Below, one piece after another: positions 7,642 through 13,674 of a stretch of DNA of 15,927 bases. This DNA comes from Scenedesmus sp. ARA3. Its lineage: Eukaryota > Chlorophyta > Chlorophyceae > Sphaeropleales > Scenedesmaceae. The DNA lies in contig RWJK01001208.1 in NCBI GenBank assembly GCA_004335835.1, positions 310,877 through 326,803 on the forward strand, read 5' to 3'. Numbering within the stretch: the stretch's first letter is position 1; each line of letters starts with the position of its first letter. Position numbers and translations under genes: made by a program. The notes beneath the pieces were generated by a model. The model had not been told where the DNA came from. It made no database searches and saw only the letters and a list, made by a program, of their open reading frames with translations.

Positions 7642-8577
7642 GGTTAGTAATGTCAGCAGCAATGTAAGCGCAGCAGCAGCTGCATCTTGCGCAGGAAGCT
7701 CTGATTGAGCCATGCCGCACTCACCAGCACCTTCACATCCCCTGTTTCAGAGCTGGGCATCAACAGGTTGCGCTGCTCTATGCCTGCCTGTGCATGAAAC
7801 AGGCACAGCATGAAACAGGCACACAGAACTGCAGAAAAAAACACCTGCACTCACCAGCACTTTCACGTCACCCATTTGCGAACTGGGCATCAGCAGATTA
7901 TCCAGCTGGCACTTAGGCAGCGCAGTCTGCCAGCGCGACCCCGCAGGCTTCATCACATTGAAGCTGAGCACCCCAGGCAGGCTGCCATACTGGCAAGGGC
8001 TACCGTCTGAGTGGGAGCTGCTGTGAACACGGAACGCTGACAGCGCGTAGCTGCTGCAGACGTCTGGGTTGCAGCGGCGCAGGAAAGGGTTGAACTCGTG
8101 GATCTGCGCAGGGCGGGAGGCGGGGTGGGAGATGTAGGGTGTGGACTTGATCAGTGTGGATCTGATTAGTGTGGATTTGATCAGTGTGGATCTGATTAGT
8201 GTGAATTTGATTAGTGTGGATATGATGAGTGTGGATTTGCAGGCAGCGCAGAGGCGGAAGATGGTTGCGGCAGCGGTGGTTGCAGCGACTGCTGTTGGTG
8301 CGGCGGTGCAGTCTTGTGGAATTGCTGCTGCCTCTGCCGTTCAACGGCTGGGCTGCTGACAGCATCATTGTGCATGCGTGATGTCTTTGCATGTATGCAT
8401 AGATGCATGGTGGTCTCAGCGCTGCTGTTTTCTTGTCGGCATCAGGGATTTGCACACTGCTTGCTCCCAGGCATGCTGTTGAACAGATGCCTGCTTAACA
8501 GCACTTACGATGAAGTACAGCAGCACTGCTGACGTGGCAGCCAATATGCCAACCAGCACCTTCAACACAGCTGTCAT
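2827..8577 (-). CDS. Membrane-anchored SGNH/GDSL-type hydrolase-like protein (gene 2), eight exons
   Basis: The exons are 8577-8509, 8103-7855, 7562-7226, 6782-6680, 5962-5830, 5060-4996, 4105-3970 and about 3498-2827. All introns are GT-AG and the phases (0,0,1,2,0,2,0) match at every junction, giving about 587 residues. Residues 1-23 form a hydrophobic signal anchor. The SGNH fold follows: GDSVDAR with the likely nucleophile Ser111, HSNFWD with the conserved Asn251, and DQHHPN with Asp358 and His361 as the D-x-x-H block. A second hydrophobic helix (about 378-400) and a Gln/Ser/Asp-rich tail end the protein. The family is known for hydrolysing or transferring esters, often acetyl groups on glycans; the substrate here cannot be read. 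The domain should face the secretory lumen or outside. The start is supported by an in-frame TGA 12 nt upstream. Exon calls rest on splice consensus, phase and motif continuity, not on transcripts. Confidence 0.8.
3603..3870 (-). repeat. Donor-end copies of exon 7 in intron 7
   Basis: The true exon end (YLQDQHHPNK then GT at 3970) recurs with its donor at about 3864, 3754 and 3603. Each copy keeps CAGTRCCTGCNGGACCAGC, CACCCCA and, in two cases, AACAAG|GTCGG. Spacings are about 106, 110 and 151 bp. The copies lie only in the intron and have no acceptor of their own. The copy near 3754 has its donor changed to CGG|GTCAGC. Confidence 0.8.
3970..4105 (-). CDS. Gene 2 exon 7: D-x-x-H block
   Basis: The acceptor is GTGCCGCAG|GCCC and the donor AACAAG|GTGTGC; 136 nt, phase 2 to 0. 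It encodes PYIQQLNMAASEVARLHG, VVVADVAGMVFGLEP and RQYLQDQHHPNK. Asp358 and His361 of DQHHPN are the expected acid and base of the SGNH triad. Both ends are copied: the acceptor end three times upstream and the donor end three times downstream. Confidence 0.82.
4227..4560 (-). repeat. Acceptor-end copies of exon 7 in intron 6
   Basis: The acceptor and first bases of exon 7 (CGCAG|GCCCTACATCCAGCAG at 4105) recur with exon-start equivalents near 4236, 4420 and 4550. The 4236 copy keeps about 40 nt of exon sense (PYIQQLNMAAS); the 4420 copy keeps PYIQQL; the 4550 copy is reduced to a diverged GCTTTACACCCA. Between them a shared AGTCAKGATGCRGCTT element also repeats. Spacings are about 131, 184 and 130 bp. 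Confidence 0.8.
4728..4945 (-). repeat. Donor-end copies of exon 6 in intron 6
   Basis: The exon 6 end CAGCCAACTGGCTGGGCCGCTG plus donor recurs with exon-end equivalents near 4890, 4810 and 4739 (true donor 4996). The 4890 copy extends back through most of the exon. Donors become GTGAGG, GTGCGG and GTCAGG. Spacings are about 106, 80 and 71 bp. Confidence 0.8.
4996..5060 (-). CDS. Gene 2 exon 6 (short)
   Basis: A 65-nt exon between CTCTGCAG|GCC and CCGCTG|GTGAGC, phase 0 to 2. It encodes ATLMATRTAAFPAFSANWLG then Arg, with Trp split over the junction. ATRTA followed by NWLGRW is the strand and loop expected before the final helix of the domain. Phase agreement on both sides and sense continuity support it despite its length. 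Three decayed copies with donors follow in the intron. Confidence 0.75.
5431..5790 (-). repeat. Donor-end copies of exon 5 in intron 5, including a perfect 139-bp duplication
   Basis: The exon 5 end (CTTCAGCCTCATGCTGTC to CTGCCTGAG|GT, true donor 5830) recurs with donors near 5692, 5553 and 5433. The blocks 5490-5628 and 5629-5767 are identical base for base as I read them. The 5433 copy has lost the donor (GAGGGGTGTG) and is joined to a CA run. Units also contain CTG/CAG runs and a GCCGGCA word. Confidence 0.88.
5830..5962 (-). CDS. Gene 2 exon 5
   Basis: The acceptor is GCTGCCAG|GGACC and the donor CCTGAG|GTGCGT; 133 nt, phase 2 to 0, 44 codons after the split Trp. It reads DQSRMWEQQQ, then GYGHLNKLLPDVVFSWSSNF and LSTTAELLPE, an amphipathic region expected between blocks III and V. 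Its 3' end with the donor is copied three times in the next intron, and its 5' end with the acceptor once in the preceding intron. Confidence 0.8.
6125..6165 (-). repeat. Acceptor-end copy of exon 5 in intron 4
   Basis: CATGCTGCCAGGGACCAGAG and the following CCGCATGTG repeat the acceptor and first codons of exon 5, with the exon-start equivalent near 6150, 188 bp upstream of the true one. In the copy the Trp codon TGG is TGA, so an exon starting here would stop after DQSRM. Confidence 0.8.
6250..6600 (-). repeat. Donor-end copies of exon 4 with CTG/CAG expansions in intron 4
   Basis: The exon 4 end (TTGTGCTGCTGCACAGCAAC, then TTCTG|GTGAGCTGG, true donor 6680) recurs with donors near 6555, 6412, 6339 and 6303, and perhaps 6255. 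The unit also holds GCTTCCCAGACCC and CAGCCACCATGCAGCC words. Two units carry long plus-strand CTG runs (about 6451-6490 and 6590-6622). All four main copies keep GTGAGC. Confidence 0.82.
6680..6782 (-). CDS. Gene 2 exon 4: SNFW block
   Basis: The acceptor is CTGTGCAG|GG and the donor TTCTG|GTGAGC; 103 nt, phase 1 to 2. It encodes AKGNFLTRIPLALKTF then PPHLVLLHSNF, with Trp completed across the intron and Asp first in the next exon. LLHSNFWD matches the block III type of SGNH enzymes, in which the Asn helps form the oxyanion hole. Its donor end is repeated four times downstream. Confidence 0.82.
7226..7562 (-). CDS. Gene 2 exon 3: GDS nucleophile block
   Basis: The acceptor is CGCACAG|CTA and the donor ACACAG|GTGGGTG; 337 nt, phase 0 to 1. 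It starts LLGDSVDARLTREWC, so with the previous exon the strand reads KVLLLGDSVDARL, an SGNH block I with Ser111. A low-complexity Ala/Ser insert (about residues 36-61 of the exon) separates block I from a Cys-bearing segment (ECCKDRDVMYYC). The end, GMYHILGVHLDGPFHT, fits a block II-like strand and loop. Confidence 0.82.
7588..7641. repeat. CAG/CTG microsatellite in intron 2 of gene 2
   Basis: An almost pure AGC trinucleotide run of about 45-50 bp on the plus strand (CTG on the transcribed strand) lies just upstream of the exon 3 acceptor. It supplies no coding sequence in the gene model and may act as pyrimidine-containing upstream context. Confidence 0.8.
7725..7787 (-). repeat. 63-nt in-frame copy of the exon 2 end (possible cassette exon)
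   Basis: Between a TGCACAG acceptor-like site and CTG|GTGAGT lies a stretch of 21 codons, phase 0 to 0, that copies the end of exon 2: IEQRNLLMPSSETGDVKVL against CQLDNLLMPSSQMGDVKVL. Many differences are synonymous (GAC/GAT, AAA/AAG). It could be an additional or mutually exclusive exon, or a decayed intronic copy. Just upstream a GCCTGTTTCATGC word is doubled. Confidence 0.6.
7855..8103 (-). CDS. Gene 2 exon 2: domain entry up to the first beta strand
   Basis: The acceptor follows a C-rich tract (CCCTGCGCAG|ATC) and the donor is CTG|GTGAGT. It is 249 nt long, 83 codons, phase 0 to 0. It begins IHEFNPFLRRCNPDVC, includes SSHSDGSPCQYGS and ends MGDVKVL, the hydrophobic strand that leads into the catalytic GDS of the next exon. 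Four Cys residues could form disulfides. A diverged copy of its last 40-50 nt with the donor lies in the following intron. Confidence 0.8.
8139..8243. repeat. 15-bp tandem repeat, seven units, in intron 1 of gene 2
   Basis: Seven units of the type GTGTGGATYTGATYA run head to tail from 8139 to 8243; the first five or six are near-identical and alternate between TGATCA and TGATTA endings. The array stands about 35 bp upstream of the exon 2 acceptor on the transcribed strand. The 15-bp period makes open frames on both strands (DLISV or HTNQI repeats), which I take as by-products. Confidence 0.88.
8509..8577 (-). CDS. Gene 2 exon 1: signal-anchor exon
   Basis: The exon runs from the ATG to the strong donor ATC|GTAAGT and codes for 23 residues. 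It begins MTAVLKVLVG and ends in VLLYFI, a single charged Lys followed by an unbroken hydrophobic stretch, as in a signal anchor or uncleaved signal peptide. TGA stands in frame 12 nt before the ATG. The end is phase 0, matching the next exon, which starts with IHEFNPFLRR. Confidence 0.75.
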
Positions 8578-8888
8578 ACTGCCAGTTCAAATTTGTCTAA
8601 ACAGGCTGGCGCAGCTGTCAGGGAGGCTTCAGGTTGTGCCTGCTGCTGCTGTGGCCAGTGGTGCAATAGGTGCTTGCAGGATGGGGCATTGACAGCTGCC
8701 ACTGCCAGCCTGGATGCTGACAGCGTGAACGCCGCGTAGCTGCCTCCGCTGTGTGACTAGGCAGTGCTACAACGCCTAGTTGATATGCTGTGCTGCTCTG
8801 CTGCTGATCTCCAAGGCTACTGCTCAGCCAAGATCCGAGTTCAACTGAGGCATGTCGTGGTGAAACGGATGAACAGGTTGACGGGGAT

Positions 8889-8896
8889 GAATATAC
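8889..8896 (-). promoter_or_regulatory. Possible TATA-like element upstream of gene 2
   Basis: GTATATTC on the minus strand lies about 310 nt upstream of the gene 2 ATG. It is the clearest TATA-like word near that start, but the 5' end of the mRNA is unknown and the match may be chance. Confidence 0.15.
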
Positions 8897-10862
8897 ACTG
8901 GCAAAACAGCTCAAACGAGTGGAGGTGGGAGTCGGGGCGTTATGCGAGCTGAGCTGCAGTGCCTAGCGAACGTTGCAGTCGATCACGGTGCTAGCAGGCA
9001 TAACGTTGCAAGTTCCTTCATGCATAACAAAGCTACATTGTGAGCAGTGCACCCTGAGCGTGAGCTTGGTACAAAAAGAAGTGACAGCTGGTGCTGGAAC
9101 AGGAATCGAGTGGCTGACGCGCTTGTTTGAGCACAAATAGGAACATTATGATGCATAAATTATCCATCAGATCTGCCGGTGGGCGGCACTCAGCAAGTAG
9201 TCCTCATTTCAAGGGGCCCTGCAGCAAGTGCAACCTTGGCAACTGTCAGGCAAAGGAAACATCAACATAGGCTGCATTGTCAGTGAACCAAGCCGCTTTA
9301 ACACCTGATTTAAGCACAAACATGCAACGCAGCTGCCGCATTGCAGCACACAATATGCACACACCCATCTTGCAGCATGCCAGCAGTGCTGGCCCAGCAC
9401 AGCAAAGTGCCGGCAGCATACAGCAACATGCCCCTCCAAAGACCCGCCTGCGCATCTGTGCTGCCAAACCGTGCACTAAAAGACAGCTCGGTGGTCCTGA
9501 TGTCAGGCGCATGTAACTACGGCCCGCACCAGGTCAGTGGACCGTCCAAATGCAGGCTGCAACTTTGCACATTTGCTGTAAAGCGCAAGTCAATGGCCGT
9601 GCACCCACGCATCAGTGGGCAAACCATGCATACAAAGCCATCAAATAATCACGCTCACATGCACCCTATTCAGCCTGATGCACTGCACCCTGAGCAACAC
9701 AAACACCGCCAAGCAGACGTTACTTGAATGGCACCAACGTGGAAGCGTGGCTGTGAAACATGCCGTCACAAGCAGCAGCCTGCTGAGCAACAGCGTCATG
9801 GCATATTCGTCTCTTGCTGGTGCTACCTGTGCAGTTTCTGTCCCCCGCCCCGTCGCTAGTCTGCATTGCATGACACACTATCAGCGCCTGCTCTGCAAGT
9901 GATGGTAGTGCAGCACGGCCGTGCTTCTGTCGTCATTGCTACACATCCAGTTGACAGTTCCATGTAGCACAATGCAGCCTTGCCCTCAGACTGGAGAGCA
10001 CAAGGAGCAGCACCAAGTGCATCTGCAGTCAACTGCACAATACGTGCCACGTTTGCTCAAGCACCTGGCACTTCCGTGCCCTGAGCTGCTGTCGGGTTGA
10101 CATGTATGCGTCACGTCACGGGACATCCCACCACCGTCCACTGCCGCCTGGCTATCCTGTGAACCAACAACTGTGCAGGCTGCACACGCAAATAGCACTT
10201 GTGCTTATGATGTACCAGCACACACATAGAAGCAAGCCACCAAAGTTGTGAAGATGGAGTTGTGGAGAAGGCTTGCTGCAATCAGCAGCCACCTTCCTTC
10301 GTGCGTGCAGCAGCCAGCCACAGCACAGGGCGGCTGACAATACCCGCGCTGACTGAACAGCAGCTGGGTGCTGCGAGATGCCCAAAAGAGAGAGGCAGAG
10401 TTCTGCATGACCCTCAAACATGACTTTATCGTCATAGTCAGAGTCAGCCTGCAAACTGCAAATGTGCCATGTTTCATGCATGCCATTTAAGCTGCTGCTA
10501 ATGGATAAGCTCCCTCAAATGCCTGCAAGCTGCACAGTGTGCAATGATGCGTCGTGCATTCCCTTGGCTCGTCAAGTGCAAGCATAACAACTAAGACCAA
10601 GAGGTTCAGCGTACATCAAGCTCAAGCGGCAGCCAGCCATATGCCATACATAGACAGAGTGGCTCTGGCTGCAACTGTAAGAGTGCACCCCACACTGTCA
10701 GTTGCAACGCGCAATGCAGGTGTTTTAAGAGAGGGCAGCTATGTACACTCTAGCGTGGCTGGTGCAGGCAACAAAAGAGCCACAAGCAAGGTCACGCAAC
10801 GACAAAACAACAAGGCGTAGGGTCGAACCAGATCGCAGCGGGCTAATGATGAAAGCGCTGAT

Positions 10863-10890
10863 GTGACATATCAGCCGGGTGATATGTCAC
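10863..10890. other. Perfect inverted repeat, 11-bp arms, 6-nt loop
   Basis: The arm GTGACATATCA (10863-10873) is followed by GCCGGG and its exact reverse complement TGATATGTCAC (10880-10890). It lies about 300 bp downstream of the gene 1 stop. It could be a transcript hairpin near the mRNA 3' end or a palindromic protein-binding site. Confidence 0.75.
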
Positions 10891-11190
10891 TGCTGACAGC
10901 CGCCAGCTGTTGCCAAAGCATGCTGCTGCCTGATCAACGCGTTGCATGCGACCGCACCGTGCCACAAACTGCACAAACATGTTGACCAACTCGCAATGTG
11001 CATACAGCGCACATGCACACCAGCAACACACGCCACACAACAATCCAGCAACTACCAAACTACTGTGCACAAACGTAGCACATCAAACAATCTCCAGCTT
11101 TTGGCAAGGGCAAATGCGTCGTCAATGCAAGCAAGGAGCAGGTCGCCTCCCCTCCCTCGAACAGCCTCTGTTTTTTTATTTTTTATTTGC

Positions 11191-11330
11191 TCATTCCTGC
11201 AGCTCCGCCCTGTGCCGCAGCTGCGGCTGCTGTCCATCTCTCGTGCTGTCATCACCGGGCACCCCAGCAGCATCCACCCGTGCACCAGGCGCCTGCACCG
11301 ATGCATTGCCAGCCGCATTGCTACGCCTGT

Positions 11331-11377
<47 letters not shown>

Positions 11378-11942
11378 AGTCCTGAAGCCTCTGGTGTATC
11401 TGCCGTGAACGAACTATTATTGCCTATCCCCAAAGAATTGCCATCCGGCTCTGCCGCCGCCGCCGAAGCACCACCAGCACCACCAGCAGCAGCATCTGTA
11501 GTGGCGTCAAACCACCGGCCTGTCCTGCGTGGACTGGGCAGATCAGCTGCCCCTTCATTGCCCCCTACAGGGCTTGAGGAATGCGGCCGGCCCGGCACTT
11601 GCTGCTGCTGCTGCTGCTGCCTGCTGTTGCTGCTTTGCAGCCGCATTAGGCTGTTCTCAGATGTGGACAGCCTTATGCGCCGCCGCAGGGACTGCCGGCC
11701 TGCAGCAGCACTGCCAACCCAGCCGCCACCAGCTGCCACGCTGCTGCCTGCTGCCGCAGGCCGTGCTGCTGCTGCTGCTTCAGCCTCGTCATCATACGGC
11801 ATGACAGCAGTATAGCCCATGCTGGAAGGGCCGCTGCTGCTTCTGCTGTGCACAGCAGCACTAGCATGACCAGGCCGTGGCTGCCTGCTGCGGTTTGCAC
11901 TTGCATGCAGGTAATCAGCTTTAACGGGTCTGCCTGCTGGGC

Positions 11943-11977
<35 letters not shown>

Positions 11978-13674
11978 TGATGCTGCTCACCAAACAGCAA
12001 CCTCCCCAGCCAGCCAAGCAGCCCCTGCCGCTGCTGCTGCTGCTGCCGGCCTGCGGCAGCATCTGCTGCCTCTGCGCTGCTGCCAGCTGCAGCACCGTGC
12101 AGGGCAACAGCAGTGCTCATACTCTGCCTGCCATCTGCAGGAGCAGGCATATCCCAGCCACCTCTTGCGGTTGGCTGCTGCTGTGCAAACCCGCCTGCAG
12201 CACTGCCTGCCAGGGCCCATTGCGCTGACAAAACAGCTGGCCGATTACCGGCTTGCACTGCTGCTGCTGCAGCTGCCTCAGCTGGCAACCTGCGCTGCCC
12301 AGTGAAGGGCTTGTAGAGCCGCTCTGACAGATTGCCGGCTTGCACTGCTGCTGCAGCAGGCTGCTGCTGCTGCTGCTGCTGAGTCAGCACAAGAGCAGCA
12401 CGGGCGGCAGCCTCAGCTGATCCATTCAAACTTCTAGTTGACTGCCCCGACTTAGTACTCCTGCCAGATGGCAGCAGCTCTTCATTCCCAGCAGCACCAG
12501 CTGGCAGCTTGCTGACTTCATCTACTGCTGCACCAGCCTGCTCCTGCTGCTGCTGGTCGAGCTGCTGCCATGCTGCCTCGTCAGCTGCCTCGTCAGCTGC
12601 CTGCTGCTGCTGCCGCTCCTTCCGCTGCTGCGCCTCATCTTCGTCCTGCTGAGCGCGCTTCATGAACACGACGATCAGCCAGCCCACCAGCGCAGCCGCC
12701 ACCAGCCCACCACCCAGCCCACCGACGATCTGGATCCACTCGACGACTGCTGCTGGCGGGATGGCGGCTGCAGCCGCTGGCGGTGTACTGTTATTATTGC
12801 TGTTTGTACTGCCTGCAGCACCAGGCTGTGAGTCAATCAGCTCATTTGATTCTGGTGCTCCTTGCTGCGGGGTATTTATCACAGGGCAGCTGACTGTACC
12901 CCAGCAGGCCTCTGACACACCAAGTCCAGGCTGATAAGCGCCGCTGACAACGATTGTGTGATCATCAGCCGTGGATGGCGCAAAGATGTCACTGTTGCTG
13001 CTGATGTTAATGTGGGCGCCAAACTCTCGCACCACAACTTGACCGACAACAGGTAGGTGCGAGCTGCTGGTATTGCTGCCGCGGCTGATTTGCAGCAGTG
13101 CCCTGCTGCTGCTGCTGCTACTGCTGCGGCTACCAGGCAAGTGTGTAGCTGTGCCACCGCCGGCAGCTACAGGTAGACGTGCAGTGCACGATGCCTCACT
13201 GCTGCTGCCAGCATTATTGCCGCAACCGCTCTTGCTCCTGCTACCGCTGCTGCCACTGCGTTCCTGAGAATTATGAAAATCACTGCTGCTACCAGCTGCA
13301 TGTGCTGCGGCTCGCTGCTCTGCTGCTTGCCCCGCAGGCCCAGGGCTGGGCCCCGCAGCATGAGCTGATGGTGGTGGTGCAGCATGAGCTGCCTCCAAGA
13401 CTGCTGCAGGGCTTAAGTTCCAAACAGCAAAGGGGTTTGGCACCATCACCAGATCTCCGGACCAGTTGTACCGGCCTGAAAACCCCGGACCAACGTAGCT
13501 CTTGCTTCGAAGAGTGAGGCTGCCATTGACGCTGGGGCTGAGGGTGTCAGTCACTTCTTGGCCGCTGCTGCTGCTGTTGTGTGTTATAACACGCGTCATG
13601 ACGAGGGTGCCCTCGACTTCGATGGTGGTTGTGAAGCACTGCAGTCCAGCATCCCAAGTCCAGTTCATGGTGCG
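11191..13674 (-). CDS. Gene 1 exon C: ectodomain, membrane helix and cytoplasmic tail
   Basis: The acceptor CTCCTGCAG|CGC gives 827 codons and a TGA stop. Exon residues 1-95 continue the beta-rich domain (RTMNWTWDAGLQCF, TLSPSVNGSLTLRS). A low-complexity Ala/Ser/Gly linker leads to a second possibly folded patch (VVGQVVVREFGAHINISS to EACWGTVSCPV). The membrane helix lies at about 12738-12661, followed by the stop-transfer MKRAQQDEDEAQQRK. The remaining 490 or so residues have no recognisable domain, with Gln runs coded by CAG at about 12361-12381, 11605-11620 and 11336-11377. Confidence 0.82.

Larger units (their letters stand above)
8578..11190. other. Intergenic region between gene 1 and gene 2
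   Basis: It must contain the 3' end of gene 1 and the 5' UTR and promoter of gene 2. I found no exon chain on either strand, and the open frames are short and mutually overlapping. No TTACA, the plus-strand form of the TGTAA poly(A) signal, occurs in it, so the end of the gene 1 mRNA cannot be placed. Right after the gene 1 stop the transcribed strand is AT-rich (AATAAAAAATAAAAAAAC). One clear inverted repeat lies at 10863-10890. Confidence 0.55.

Noticed and set aside
8000..8455. A 151-codon minus-strand open frame with HTNQI repeats
   Set aside because: It overlaps exon 2 of gene 2 in another frame and owes its openness to the 15-bp tandem repeat in intron 1.
9209..9512. Cys-rich hydrophobic minus-strand open frames as an exon of gene 2
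   Set aside because: No fitting donor or acceptor was found, and exon 1 at 8577 already supplies a start and signal anchor in phase.
10946..11815. A 289-codon plus-strand open frame with poly-Cys
   Set aside because: It lies largely antisense to the Gln-rich tail of gene 1; the Cys run is the complement of CAG codons.
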